Origin: Amycolatopsis orientalis DSM 43388
GTDB taxonomy: Bacteria; Actinomycetota; Actinomycetes; Mycobacteriales; Pseudonocardiaceae
Assembly (NCBI RefSeq): GCF_000411975.1
Contig: NZ_ASXG01000079.1
Coordinates: forward strand, 120,282 to 184,281
DNA: 64,000 nt
Reading direction: 5' to 3'
This document shows, one piece after another, positions 46,014 to 55,975 of this stretch. The notes beneath the pieces are model-generated. The model had not been told where the DNA came from and did no database searches. It was given only the letters and a program-made list of their open reading frames with translations. A program made the position numbers and the translations under genes. Every line of letters starts with the position of its first letter. Position 1 is the stretch's first letter.

Positions 46014-46930
46014 GCGAGCCGACTGCGCCGGTCCGGACGGCGGGGCGTCCCGCGCCGCCGCCGGACCGGCCCGGCGAGCCCGATGCGATGCACCGGCCCG
46101 AACCTGTCGTCTCCGTCCGCGACGCGGCGGTCCGCGTCGGCGGCCGCACCCTGTGGAGCCAGGTGAGCGCGGACGTCGCTCCCGGCGAGTTCGTGGCGGT
46201 GCTCGGCCCGAACGGCGTCGGGAAGTCGACGCTGGTGAAGGTGCTCCTCGGGGAACTGCCCGCGTCCGGCACGGTCCGGGTGCTCGGTGCTCCTGCCGGG
46301 CGGGACAACCACCGCATCGGCTACCTGCCGCAGCGGCGCAGTTTCGACGCGTCGCTGCGGATCCGCGGACTGGACATCGTGCGCCTCGGCTGGGACGGCG
46401 ACCGCTGGGGCGTGCCGCTGCCGTTCGCCTCCCGGTTCGGTTCCCGCCGCCGCGCCGACGCGCGCATCGCCGAGGTCGTCGAACTGGTCGGAGCGCGCGG
46501 TTACGCGCACCGCCCGATCGGCGAGCTGTCCGGTGGCGAGCAGCAGCGTCTGCTGATCGCCCAGGCGCTCGTGCGGCGTCCGGCGCTCCTGCTGCTCGAC
46601 GAGCCGCTGGACAGCCTCGACCTGCCGAACCAGAGCGCGGTAGCCGGGCTCGTCAGCCGGATCTGCCACGAGGAGAAGGTCGCCGTGGTGATGGTCGCGC
46701 ACGACGTCAACCCGATCCTGCGCCACCTCGACCGGGTCGTCTACCTCGCGCACGGCAGCGCGGTCTCCGGCACGCCGGAGGAGGTCATCACGAGCGCCAC
46801 GCTGAGCCGGTTGTACGGCACGCCGATCGAGGTGCTGACGACCTCCGACGGGCGGCTGGTCGTCGTCGGCGGCCCGGAAAACCCCGGTGGCCACGGTGAT
46901 CCGCACGACGGAGGCCGCGATGCTCGCTGA
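46010..46930 (+). CDS. znuC: Zinc ABC transporter ATPase
   Basis: The 306-aa ATPase has Walker A GPNGVGKST, Q-loop IGYLPQRRSFD, signature LSGGEQQR, Walker B LLLLDEPLDSLD and switch His in VAHDVNPIL. The Q-loop and size match metal-importer ATPases (ZnuC/MntB). The GTG at 46010 overlaps the znuA stop. An in-frame ATG at 46088 would shorten a Pro-rich 26-residue leader. Its 3' end overlaps the first permease by 11 nt. It powers uptake with both permeases. Confidence 0.92.
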   Translation: MSEPTAPVRTAGRPAPPPDRPGEPDAMHRPEPVVSVRDAAVRVGGRTLWSQVSADVAPGEFVAVLGPNGVGKSTLVKVLLGELPASGTVRVLGAPAGRDNHRIGYLPQRRSFDASLRIRGLDIVRLGWDGDRWGVPLPFASRFGSRRRADARIAEVVELVGARGYAHRPIGELSGGEQQRLLIAQALVRRPALLLLDEPLDSLDLPNQSAVAGLVSRICHEEKVAVVMVAHDVNPILRHLDRVVYLAHGSAVSGTPEEVITSATLSRLYGTPIEVLTTSDGRLVVVGGPENPGGHGDPHDGGRDAR

Positions 46931-47819
46931 CGGACCCGCCGGGCCGAGCTGGAACCTCCTGGCCGACATCCAGGAGCTCTGGTCGTTTCCGTTCATGGTC
47001 AACGCTTTCCGGGCCGGCACGATCGTCGCCGTCGTCTCCGCGGTGCTGGGCTGGTTCATGGTGCTGCGCCGGCAGACGTTCGCCGGGCACACCCTGGCGG
47101 TCGTCGGGTTCCCCGGCGCGGCCGGCGCGACGCTGCTGGGCATCGGCGCCGGATACGGCTACTTCGCGTTCTGCGTGGCGGCCGCGCTGGTGATCGCCGC
47201 GATTCCGCGGGGCGGCAAGGAAAGCCACGGGCACGAGTCGGCCGCGACCGGCACCGTGCAGGCGTTCGCGCTGGCGTGCGGATTCCTGTTCATCGCCCTG
47301 TACAAAGGATTCCTCAACGGAGTGAACGCGTTGCTGTTCGGCACGTTCCTCGGCATCACCGACGCCGACGTGCTCGTCCTGCTGGCGGTGACCGCGGTCG
47401 TCCTCGCCGTGCTGGCGGTGGTCGGCCGGCCGCTGCTGTTCGCCTCGGCGGACCCGATCGTGGCCGCCGCGCGCGGCGTTCCGGTGCGGCTGCTGTCGAT
47501 CGTGTTCCTGGTGCTGCTCGGCGCCGCGGTGGCGGCGGCCAGCCAGATCACCGGCACGCTCCTGGTGTTCGCCCTGCTGGTGATGCCGGCCGCGACCGCG
47601 CAGGCGCTGACCGCCCGGCCGGGGCTGAGCCTGGTCGTCGCGGTCGTGCTCGCCGTCGCCGTCACCTGGTTCGGCCTCGGTGTCGCGTACTATTCGGAGT
47701 ATCCGATCGGGTTCTTCGTCACCACTTTCGCCTTCGTCCCGTACGCGCTCGTCCAGTTCGCGCGCCGGTTGCGCCGTCCGGCGCTCCGGCGGGCCGCGGT
47801 GGCCGGGAGCGGCGCATGA
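46920..47819 (+). CDS. znuB: Zinc ABC transporter permease 1 (ABC-3 family)
   Basis: The 299-aa permease of the ABC-3 family has about 8 predicted helices. FVLRR-type loop GWFMVLRRQTFAGHTLAVVGFPGAAGA is the conserved cytosolic coupling region, and a short HGHE stretch sits in a loop. The ATG at 46920 has GGAGG 5 nt upstream. The 11-nt overlap with znuC supports coupling. It is paralogous to the next gene, so the channel may be a heterodimer. Confidence 0.9.
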   Translation: MLADGPAGPSWNLLADIQELWSFPFMVNAFRAGTIVAVVSAVLGWFMVLRRQTFAGHTLAVVGFPGAAGATLLGIGAGYGYFAFCVAAALVIAAIPRGGKESHGHESAATGTVQAFALACGFLFIALYKGFLNGVNALLFGTFLGITDADVLVLLAVTAVVLAVLAVVGRPLLFASADPIVAAARGVPVRLLSIVFLVLLGAAVAAASQITGTLLVFALLVMPAATAQALTARPGLSLVVAVVLAVAVTWFGLGVAYYSEYPIGFFVTTFAFVPYALVQFARRLRRPALRRAAVAGSGA

Positions 47820-48685
47820 CTGCCTTCGCGTCGCTGCTCGCCCCGCTGGAGCATCCGTTCTTCGCCAACGCCTTGCTCGCCGGCACCGCGATCGCCGCGG
47901 CGTGCGGGCTGGTCGGCTACTTTCTCGTCCTGCGCGCGCAGATCTTCACCGGCGACGCGCTCAGCCACGTCGCGTTCACCGGTGCGCTGGCCGCGCTGGC
48001 GTTCGGCATCGACGCGCGGATCGGCCTGTTCGCCGCGACCATCGCGGTCGCGGTCCTGATGGGCGCGCTCGGCCGGCGCGGCAACCCCGACGACGTGGTG
48101 ATCGGCAACATCTTCGCCTGGATCCTCGGCGTCGGAGTCTTCTTCCTCACCGTCTACACCACGCAGCGCAGCACCGGGAACGGCGCGGCGGGCGTGAACG
48201 TCCTTTTCGGATCGATCTTCGGGATCAGCGCCGGCGACGCGGTGCTGGCCGCGATCGTCGGCGTGGCACTGTGCCTGCTGATGGCCTTGCTGGCGCGGCC
48301 GCTGCTGTTCGCCACCGTCGATCCGGCGGTCGCCTCCGCGCGGGGAGTGCCGGTGCGCCTGCTGGGACTGGTGTTTCTCGCCGTGACCGGTGCGTGCACC
48401 GCCGAAGCCGCGCAGGCCGTCGGAGCCTTGCTGCTGCTGGGTTTGCTCGCCGCGCCAGCGGGCGCGGCGCTCTATCTGACCACCCGTCCGTTCCGGGCGC
48501 TGGCGTTGTCGGCCGCGCTCGCGGTGGCCGACATGTGGATCGGGCTGGGGCTGAGTTACGCGGTCCCGGTGCTGCCGCCCAGTTTCGCCATCCTCGCAGT
48601 CGCGGCCGCGGTCTACGCGCTCGCCGCCGGCGGTTCCGCACTCCGCCGGCGGAGCACGGCGATGGCCGGGCCCGCAGCGACATGA
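47816..48685 (+). CDS. znuB: Zinc ABC transporter permease 2 (ABC-3 family)
   Basis: The 289-aa ABC-3 permease has the segment GYFLVLRAQIFTGDALSHVAFTGALAA, including the SHV residues typical of ZnuB. It has about 8 helices and a short Arg-rich C-terminus. It overlaps the first permease (ATGA) and the regulator downstream (ATGA). Most znu operons have one permease. Two distinct copies, as in some actinobacteria, suggest a heterodimeric channel. Confidence 0.9.
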   Translation: MTAFASLLAPLEHPFFANALLAGTAIAAACGLVGYFLVLRAQIFTGDALSHVAFTGALAALAFGIDARIGLFAATIAVAVLMGALGRRGNPDDVVIGNIFAWILGVGVFFLTVYTTQRSTGNGAAGVNVLFGSIFGISAGDAVLAAIVGVALCLLMALLARPLLFATVDPAVASARGVPVRLLGLVFLAVTGACTAEAAQAVGALLLLGLLAAPAGAALYLTTRPFRALALSAALAVADMWIGLGLSYAVPVLPPSFAILAVAAAVYALAAGGSALRRRSTAMAGPAAT

Positions 48686-49128
48686 CCGGCTCCGGCGCGC
48701 GCCGGAGCCGCTACGAGACTCGGCAGCGACGAGCCGTCCTCGCCGAACTCGAACAGGCAGCACAATTCCTGAGCGTCCAGGCGCTGCACGCCCGGATGAC
48801 CGGCGCCGGGCAGAAGGTCGCGCTTTCCACGGTGTACCGGGCATTGCGCTACTACACCGAGGCCGGCCAGGCGACCGCCGTCCTCGGGCCGAACGGCGAG
48901 CGGCGCTATCGGCGCGCTGACGCGCAGGGCGGTTACCTGGTCTGCCGGCGTTGCACCGAGACGGTCCCGATCGATCTGCGGGTCGTCTTGGCCTGGGCTG
49001 CGTCCGTGGCGGCGGAACGCGCGTTCTCCCGTGTCGCGGTAGTCGTCTTCGTCACCGGCGTATGCCGGCGGTGCGCGCTTTCGACATCGGCACGGAGCCT
49101 CGCGCGGGTTGACTCTGACACTGTGTGA
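48682..49128 (+). CDS. zur: Fur-family regulator (Zur-like) lacking sensory histidines
   Basis: The 148-aa protein has the Fur winged helix ([31 protein letters not shown]) and the structural zinc cysteines Cys88/Cys91 (LVCRRC) and Cys128/Cys131 (VCRRC). The sensory site is gone: the usual HHH before LVC is AQGG, and the later His of the HTVEIFG-like segment is replaced (VAVVVFVTG). The whole protein contains one His, in the DNA-binding domain. Position at the end of znuACBB indicates Zur. It may bind DNA constitutively, sense zinc through cysteines, or be non-functional with another Zur elsewhere. Confidence 0.85.
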   Translation: MTGSGARRSRYETRQRRAVLAELEQAAQFLSVQALHARMTGAGQKVALSTVYRALRYYTEAGQATAVLGPNGERRYRRADAQGGYLVCRRCTETVPIDLRVVLAWAASVAAERAFSRVAVVVFVTGVCRRCALSTSARSLARVDSDTV

Positions 49129-49145
49129 GGCGGTAGACCGGGGGC

Positions 49146-50504
49146 ATGACCGACATATTGCTGCAGTCCGCGACCGGAGTCGCGGGGGAGCTCCGTGCTG
49201 GCCGATTGTCCGCGCGGGAGCTGGTGAAACGGGTGCTCGAACGGGTCGACGCGGTCAATCCTGGTTTGAACGCGGTGGTGGAGCTGGGCCGGGAGAGCGC
49301 ATTGCGTGCTGCGGACGACGCTGACCGAGTGCTGGCCCGAGGCGAGCAGGCGGGCCCGCTGCTCGGGGTGCCGATGACTGTCAAGGAGGCCATTCGCGTC
49401 GCCGGGATGCGCTCCACCTGGGGCGATCCGGCTTTCGCCGAGCACGTGGCCGATCGCGACGCGGTGGCGGTGTCGCGGCTGCGTTCGGCCGGGGCGGTGC
49501 TGTTCGGCACGACCAACGTCGCGCAGATGCTCGCTGACGTCGTGGAGTGCGTCAATCCGTTGTACGGCAGGACCGTCAACCCGTGGGACCGCACGCGCTC
49601 GCCCGGCGGTTCGACCGGGGGAGGAGCCGCGGCGGTGGCCGCCGGAATGTCCTTTGTGGAGTACGGCTCCGACCTGACCGGCTCGATCCGGATCCCGGCC
49701 AGCTTCTGCGGGGTGTACGGGCTGAAACCCACTGCCGGCACGGTCCCGCTGGACGGGTTCCAGCCGCCGGGCCCGCCCGCCGGGCCGACGGAGATGGCGT
49801 ACCTGTCCGCGGTCGGGCCGCTGGCGCGTTCGGCTGCGGATCTGCGCACCGCCCTGCGAGCCACCGCCGGGCCCAGCGGCGCGGAGGCCAAGGCCTACCG
49901 CTGGCGTCTGGCGCCCGCGCGGCATGCTCGGTTGGCTGATTTCCGGGTCGGGGTCGTGCTCGATCATCCGGCTGCCGCGGTCAGCTCCGATGTCGGCGCC
50001 GTGCTGTCGGACGCCGTAGATTCGCTGGCCGCGGCCGGCGCGACGATCGTGGAGGGCTGGCCGGAGGGCGTCGACCCGATCGGTCAGGCCGAGTCGTTCG
50101 GGTTCCAGGTGCGGCAGTTCTTCGCCTTCCACGGCGGCGACCCCGATTTCGCCGGCCTGCCGGCGGTGGTGGAGCAGCACGACCGGCGGATGGCGGCCCG
50201 TGCCGCGTGGGACCGGTATTTCTCCGAGGTCGACGTCCTGCTGTGCCCGGCCGTCTGCACCACGGCTTTCCGCCACCTCGGTCCGGACGACGAGCGGCCC
50301 TATCCCGAGCTGGGGTTTTGGATCGCGCACGCCTCCCTGGCCGGTCTGCCCGCGCTCAGCGCCCCGGCCGGCCGCACACCGGGCGGGCTGCCGGTCGGCG
50401 TGCAGGTCCTCGGCCCGCGGCACGAGGACGACACCGCGATCACCTTCGCCGAACTGGCCGCGGAGGTCATCGGCGGGTTCACGCCGCCGCCCGTGGCGGG
50501 ATGA
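49146..50504 (+). CDS. Amidase (amidase-signature family)
   Basis: The 452-aa protein has the Ser-cisSer-Lys triad: Lys80 (PMTVKEA), cis-Ser156 (SPGGSTGG) and nucleophile Ser180 (GSDLTGSIRIPA). The C-terminal block is LPVGVQVLGPRHEDD. It hydrolyses carboxamides to acids and ammonia. The family ranges from GatA to nitrilase-pathway and indoleacetamide amidases, and the substrate is not evident. No signal peptide is present. It starts 17 nt after the regulator but is probably a separate unit. Its last 30 codons are duplicated just downstream. Confidence 0.92.
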   Translation: MTDILLQSATGVAGELRAGRLSARELVKRVLERVDAVNPGLNAVVELGRESALRAADDADRVLARGEQAGPLLGVPMTVKEAIRVAGMRSTWGDPAFAEHVADRDAVAVSRLRSAGAVLFGTTNVAQMLADVVECVNPLYGRTVNPWDRTRSPGGSTGGGAAAVAAGMSFVEYGSDLTGSIRIPASFCGVYGLKPTAGTVPLDGFQPPGPPAGPTEMAYLSAVGPLARSAADLRTALRATAGPSGAEAKAYRWRLAPARHARLADFRVGVVLDHPAAAVSSDVGAVLSDAVDSLAAAGATIVEGWPEGVDPIGQAESFGFQVRQFFAFHGGDPDFAGLPAVVEQHDRRMAARAAWDRYFSEVDVLLCPAVCTTAFRHLGPDDERPYPELGFWIAHASLAGLPALSAPAGRTPGGLPVGVQVLGPRHEDDTAITFAELAAEVIGGFTPPPVAG

Positions 50505-50755
50505 GCCAGGCGGCCGAGCAGCGGTCGGCGGGGCGGTTGCCCAAGTCAGGGTTCGTCGCCGCGCGACGTCGGCGTGGCCCAGAACGTCCGTGCAGATGCT
50601 CGGCCCGCGGCACGAGGACGACACCGCGCTCGCCTTCGCCGAGCTGGCCGGATGAGCCGGGCCGCCGCGGTAGCGGCGGCGGGGCGGTGCCCAAGTCAGG
50701 CTCCGTTGCCGCCCGGCGTCGGCGTGGCGCAGCACGTCCGTGCTGAGCGTCTTCC
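50409..50755. repeat. Imperfect tandem duplication of the amidase 3' end and spacer
   Basis: The segment from CTCGGCCCGCGGCACGAGGA at 50409 recurs at 50599. The following spacer from GCCCAAGTCAG at 50539 recurs at 50699. The second copy lacks about 30 bp around the amidase stop, so spacings are 190 and 160 bp. The ~355 bp from the amidase stop to the RpiR start hold this duplication and no other gene. Confidence 0.8.
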
Positions 50756-50860
50756 CCGTCGGCCAGAACGGACAGGAAGCCGTAACCCGCCAACGGTGCC
50801 GGTCGCCGCACCCGAGGTCGGGCCCGGCAGGCAAGTGGGCGGCGATGGTATGTATGAGCC

Positions 50861-51721
50861 ATGAGCGAACGGCCCGCGGGCAGCACCCTCGCCGTCATCC
50901 GAGCGGCGTTGCCCGCTTTGCTGCCCAGCGAGCAGCGCGTCGCCGAGGTGGTGCTGGCGCGGCCGGCCGAGGTGGTCGACTGGTCGGTCGCGGATCTCGC
51001 CGCCGCCGCGAACACGTCGTCCGCTACCGCGGTGCGGGCGTGCCAGCATCTGGGGTTCCGCGGCTTCCAGCAGCTGCGCTTGCTGCTCGCGCGGGACGTG
51101 GGCACCGCGGCCGAGCCGGCGAGTCCCGAGTTCGGGCCGGAGGACTCGGCCGAGACGATCGCGGCTGCGGTGTTCGCCACGGCCAGCAGCGTGCTGGCGG
51201 GCGGGATGGGCGCGGTCGACCCGGCGGAGCTGCGCAAGGCCGCCGACGTGATGACGACCGCGCGGCGGCTGGTGTTCGTCGCCAACGGCGCGTCCGGGTT
51301 CGTGGCTCAGGCGGCGGCGTTCCGGTATGTCGGCACCGGTTTTCTCGCCGAAGCGCCGACCGAGGCGATCACCCAGCAGATCGTGTGCCGGCTGCTCGCG
51401 CCCGAGGACGTCTGCGTCGCGATCAGTTCCAGCGGCTCCAACGAACTGACCCTGCGCGCGGCGGAAGCGGCGGCCAAAGCGGGCGCGACCGTCGTCGGGG
51501 TGACGTCGTTCGCGCATTCGCCGCTGACCGCGGTGGCCGACCTCACGCTCATCACCGGCACCGCGCCGTTCCAGGGCAACGACGTGCTGGCCGGCCCGAT
51601 GGCGCAGCTCGCGCTGCTCGTTTCGCTGCAGCTGGCCGCCGGTTTCCGCAGGCCGGACCGTTCGTCGGAAGTGCTCGACGAAGTGTGGCGCGTCGTCACG
51701 CCGGACACGCGGCGTAGCTGA
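50861..51721 (+). CDS. RpiR-family regulator with SIS domain
   Basis: The 286-aa protein has an N-terminal helix-turn-helix of the RpiR type (LPSEQRVAEVVLARPAEVVDWSVADLAAAANTS) and a C-terminal sugar-isomerase (SIS) domain with ISSSGSNEL. SIS domains bind phosphosugars. It lies 152 bp upstream of the second importer operon, same orientation, and probably regulates it. The SIS domain supports a phosphorylated sugar or polyol as substrate of that operon. The first importer operon lacks an adjacent regulator. Confidence 0.92.
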   Translation: MSERPAGSTLAVIRAALPALLPSEQRVAEVVLARPAEVVDWSVADLAAAANTSSATAVRACQHLGFRGFQQLRLLLARDVGTAAEPASPEFGPEDSAETIAAAVFATASSVLAGGMGAVDPAELRKAADVMTTARRLVFVANGASGFVAQAAAFRYVGTGFLAEAPTEAITQQIVCRLLAPEDVCVAISSSGSNELTLRAAEAAAKAGATVVGVTSFAHSPLTAVADLTLITGTAPFQGNDVLAGPMAQLALLVSLQLAAGFRRPDRSSEVLDEVWRVVTPDTRRS

Positions 51722-51732
51722 CGTTCACCCGG

Positions 51733-51754
51733 ACCGGGCCAGTCCTGGCCCGGT
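51733..51754 (+). terminator. Hairpin after the RpiR gene
   Basis: A perfect 9-bp stem (ACCGGGCCA / TGGCCCGGT) with a 4-nt loop begins 11 nt after the stop. It separates the regulator from the importer operon. The next ~100 bp must carry the operon promoter; CCAGA...TCTGG near 51827-51848 is a possible operator arm pair. Confidence 0.65.
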
Positions 51755-51873
51755 CGTCGCGGAAAGCTCGATCCTTCGCCACCCGCTGTTCACGTGTGTC
51801 GCCGACACTGCCCGTGTAAGCGCGTACCAGAAATGAAGAAAACTCTGGAACGCGGATTCATGGGAGGAACGCC

Positions 51874-52986
<1,113 letters not shown>

Positions 52987-53005
52987 AGAATCCGAGGAGA
53001 ACTCC

Positions 53006-54373
53006 GTGAGATCACTACGCCGCCCCGGTGCGGCCCTCGTGCTCGCCGCCGCGGCTCTGCTGTCGGCCGCCTGCGGCGGGATCGGCGCGACCGCTGCCGA
53101 CTCCGGCGCCAGCGCCCCGGTTCCGGAACTGGCCCCGAACCAGCACGTCGACATCACCTTCGAGAGCTACAACCTGTCCACCGCGGGAACGTGGACGAAC
53201 ACCGTCAACGACCTGCTGGCGCGGTTCCAGCGCAAGTATCCCAACATCACCGTGCACGGCCAGCCGCCGCAGGGCGCCGGCGCGGCGGGCTCCAACACCG
53301 TGTCCAGCGTGCAGAGCCAGCTGATGGTCGGCAAGGCGCCGGACGTGGCGCAGCTGACCTTCGGGGACCTGGACTACGCGGTCACGAAGCTCAGGCCGAA
53401 AGCGCTGGAAGACCTCGTCGGCGCCGCCGCGGTGAAGAACGCGCTCGGCGGCACGCACCCGATCCACGAGCGGGCGCGCGGACTCGCGGCGATGAACGGG
53501 AAAACCTACGGCCTGCCTTACGTTTTCTCCACCCCGGTGCTGTTCTACAACGCCGACCTCTTCCGCAAGGCGGGGCTCGACCCGGACAAGCCGCCGTCGA
53601 CGTGGGCGGAGGTCCAGCAGGCCGCGCTGGCGATCAAGAAGGCCACCGGCGCGGGCGGCGCGTACGTCGACTGCTTCACCAAGGTCTCCGGCGACTGGTG
53701 CCTGCAATCGGTGATCCGCTCCGCCGGGGGACGGGTGCTCTCGCCGGACCGCAAGACGCTGACCTTCGCGGACGGGCCGGCCGCGGACGCGGTCACAATG
53801 GCCCAGGACATGGTGAAATCCGGGGCCACGCCGGATCTCACGCAGGCCCAGGCGACCGAGGCGATGGGCCGCGGCCAGCTCGGCATGTTCGTGGAATCGA
53901 GCGCCTTGCAAGGCACGCTGCAGGGACAGTCGGCCGGTAAGTGGGAGCTGCGCGCGGCGCCGGAGCCATCGTTCGGCTCCCGCCCGGCCGTGCCGACCAA
54001 CTCCGGCTCCGGGCTGTTCGTCTTCTCCTCCGACCCGGCCAAGCAGCGCGCCGCCTGGGACCTCGTCACGTTCCTGACCAGCGACGAGGCCTACACCCAG
54101 ATCTCGTCGAAGATCGGCTACCTGCCGCTGCGCACCGGGCTGGTGAACGACCCGGCCGGGCTGAAGCCGTGGGCCGACCAGCACCCGCTGATCAAGCCGA
54201 ACCTGGCCCAGCTGAACCGGCTCGAACCGTGGGTCTCCCTGCCCGGCGACAACTACGTGCAGATGCGGGACCTGATGATGCAGGCGGTGGAGAACGCCGT
54301 GTACCGCGGCGCGGACGTGCGGGCCACGCTGACCGCGGCCCAGCAACGAGCACAGGAGCTGATGCCGAAATGA
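53006..54373 (+). CDS. ABC transporter solute-binding lipoprotein (family 1), second operon
   Basis: The 455-aa lipoprotein has a signal peptide with lipobox LLSAAC. The mature protein resembles UgpB and the paralogue at 20717 (ITFESYNLSTAGTWT, TYGLPYVFSTPVLFYNA, SKIGYLPLRTGL). Loops that would contact ligand differ more than the core, so the two importers may prefer different ligands. The GTG at 53006 has CGAGGAGA upstream. The stop overlaps the phosphatase start by 4 nt. Confidence 0.9.
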   Translation: MRSLRRPGAALVLAAAALLSAACGGIGATAADSGASAPVPELAPNQHVDITFESYNLSTAGTWTNTVNDLLARFQRKYPNITVHGQPPQGAGAAGSNTVSSVQSQLMVGKAPDVAQLTFGDLDYAVTKLRPKALEDLVGAAAVKNALGGTHPIHERARGLAAMNGKTYGLPYVFSTPVLFYNADLFRKAGLDPDKPPSTWAEVQQAALAIKKATGAGGAYVDCFTKVSGDWCLQSVIRSAGGRVLSPDRKTLTFADGPAADAVTMAQDMVKSGATPDLTQAQATEAMGRGQLGMFVESSALQGTLQGQSAGKWELRAAPEPSFGSRPAVPTNSGSGLFVFSSDPAKQRAAWDLVTFLTSDEAYTQISSKIGYLPLRTGLVNDPAGLKPWADQHPLIKPNLAQLNRLEPWVSLPGDNYVQMRDLMMQAVENAVYRGADVRATLTAAQQRAQELMPK

Positions 54374-55116
54374 CCACAGTAGACAGCGCCCCGCCGGCGC
54401 GGCGCCTCGCACTGCCGGGCACCCGGAACTTCCGCGACGTCGGCGGATACCGGACCCGCGACGGCGGAACGGTCCGCTGGCAGCTGCTGTACCGGTCGGA
54501 CGCCCTGTCCAAGATGGACGAATCCGGAGTGGCCGAACTGGCCGCCCGCGGCCTGCGGACCGTGCTCGACCTGCGGGAGCCGCAGGAGAGCGACCACGCC
54601 CCCGATCCGTTCGCCGGCCCGCTGCCGGAGGTGCTGCGGCGACCGGTGTTCGACGGACGGCTCGAAACCGGAGCCCAGCTCGACCTGGAGGCCGTCTACG
54701 AGCGGATGGTGGACGACTTCGGCGCCCAGCTGACCGGCGCGGTCCGCGAGCTGGCCCGGCCGGGCGCATTGCCCGCGCTGGTGCACTGCACCGCGGGCAA
54801 GGACCGCACCGGCGTCGTGGTGGCCCTCGTGCTGTCGGTCGCCGGGGTGGACCGGGAGCTCATCGCCGCGGACTACGCGCTCACCGCCGACTATCTCGGC
54901 CCCGCGTTCGTCGCCGAGGTGCGGGCCCGGCTGGCGGAGCTCGGCCTCCCGCAAGGACTGCACGACAACGCGATCGCCTGCCCGCCGGAACTCATCCTGC
55001 GCACGCTGGAGCGGATCACCGCCGCGCACGGCAGCGTCGAGAACTTCCTGCGCGCGCACGGCGCGACCACCGAAGAACTGACCGCGCTGCGCACCGCGCT
55101 GGTCGAAACCCCGTGA
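54370..55116 (+). CDS. Tyrosine-phosphatase-like protein (Y_phosphatase3 family)
   Basis: The 248-aa cytosolic protein begins with the family signature GTRNFRDVGGYRT and has the P-loop HCTAGKDRTG with nucleophile Cys140 and Arg146 (CX5R). Members dephosphorylate phosphotyrosine or phosphoinositides; in actinobacteria many act on small molecules. It is inserted between the binding protein and phosphoesterase of the second importer operon and is missing from the first. It may remove a terminal phosphate after the diester is cut. Coupling by ATGA overlap supports joint function. Confidence 0.88.
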   Translation: MTTVDSAPPARRLALPGTRNFRDVGGYRTRDGGTVRWQLLYRSDALSKMDESGVAELAARGLRTVLDLREPQESDHAPDPFAGPLPEVLRRPVFDGRLETGAQLDLEAVYERMVDDFGAQLTGAVRELARPGALPALVHCTAGKDRTGVVVALVLSVAGVDRELIAADYALTADYLGPAFVAEVRARLAELGLPQGLHDNAIACPPELILRTLERITAAHGSVENFLRAHGATTEELTALRTALVETP

Positions 55117-55130
55117 CCGGAAGGAAAACC

Positions 55131-55970
55131 ATGTCCGCTCCCACCCACACCGTCGTCCAGATCAGCGACACCCACATCGTCGCCGAGGGCAAACTGCTGC
55201 ACGACAAGGTCGACACCACCGCGAACCTGAACGCCGCGCTGGCCGGCGTCGAGGCGCTCGGCGGGGCCGCGGCGGTCGTGCTGACCGGCGACCTGGCCGA
55301 CACCGCCGACCTGGCGGCCTACCGCCGGCTGCGCGGAATCGTCGACGAATTCACCGCTCGGACCGGGATTCCGGTGCTGTACATGATGGGCAACCACGAC
55401 GAGCGCGCCGCGTTCCGCACCGGACTGCTCGGCGAAGAGCCGGACGTCGCGCCCTACGACCACAGCACCGTCATCGACGGACTGCGCTTGATCGTCATGG
55501 ACAGCACCGTGCCCGGGCACCACCACGGCGAATTCTCCGCCGAACAGCTGGCCTGGCTGCGCGACGAACTGGCCACGCCCGCGCCGGCCGGCACCGTGCT
55601 CGCGCTGCACCACCCGCCGATGCCGTCGCCGCTGCCGATCATGGACGAACTCGGCTTCCGCCAGACCGAGGAGCTCGGCGAGGTCATCCGCGGCACCGAC
55701 GTGCGGATCGTGCTGAGCGGGCACGCCCACCACGCCGCGGCGGGCGTGCTCGCCGGGATCCCGGTCTGGATCAGCGGGGCCATCGCCTACACCCAGGACG
55801 TCTTCGCCGGTCCGGAACGGTTGCGCGGCATCGCCGGCGCGGCCTGCACCCGGGTGGACGTCTACCCGGGCACGGCCACCGCCACCTCGGTCCCGGTCGG
55901 CGCGCCCGACGTCGTCTACGACGTCGCGATCAGCGAGATGCTGGCCATGGCCGCCGAGTACACGCACTGA
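55131..55970 (+). CDS. Calcineurin-like phosphodiesterase (CpdA family), second operon
   Basis: The 279-aa metallophosphoesterase has DTH in QISDTHIVAEG, GDL in VLTGDLADTA, GNHDE, HH in LALHHPPMPS and GHAHH. The ATG at 55131 has GGAAGGAA upstream; a GTG at 55113 overlapping the phosphatase stop is an alternative. It is the paralogue of the enzyme at 19869 with the same placement between the binding protein and permease genes. It lacks a signal peptide, so cleavage occurs after import. Confidence 0.88.
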   Translation: MSAPTHTVVQISDTHIVAEGKLLHDKVDTTANLNAALAGVEALGGAAAVVLTGDLADTADLAAYRRLRGIVDEFTARTGIPVLYMMGNHDERAAFRTGLLGEEPDVAPYDHSTVIDGLRLIVMDSTVPGHHHGEFSAEQLAWLRDELATPAPAGTVLALHHPPMPSPLPIMDELGFRQTEELGEVIRGTDVRIVLSGHAHHAAAGVLAGIPVWISGAIAYTQDVFAGPERLRGIAGAACTRVDVYPGTATATSVPVGAPDVVYDVAISEMLAMAAEYTH

Positions 55971-55975
55971 CCGCC

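Noticed and set aside
48933..50834. A minus-strand frame with a repeated TDVL.HAD peptide.
   Set aside because: The repeat comes from the duplicated amidase spacer. The frame is antisense to a clear amidase gene and lacks a plausible start.
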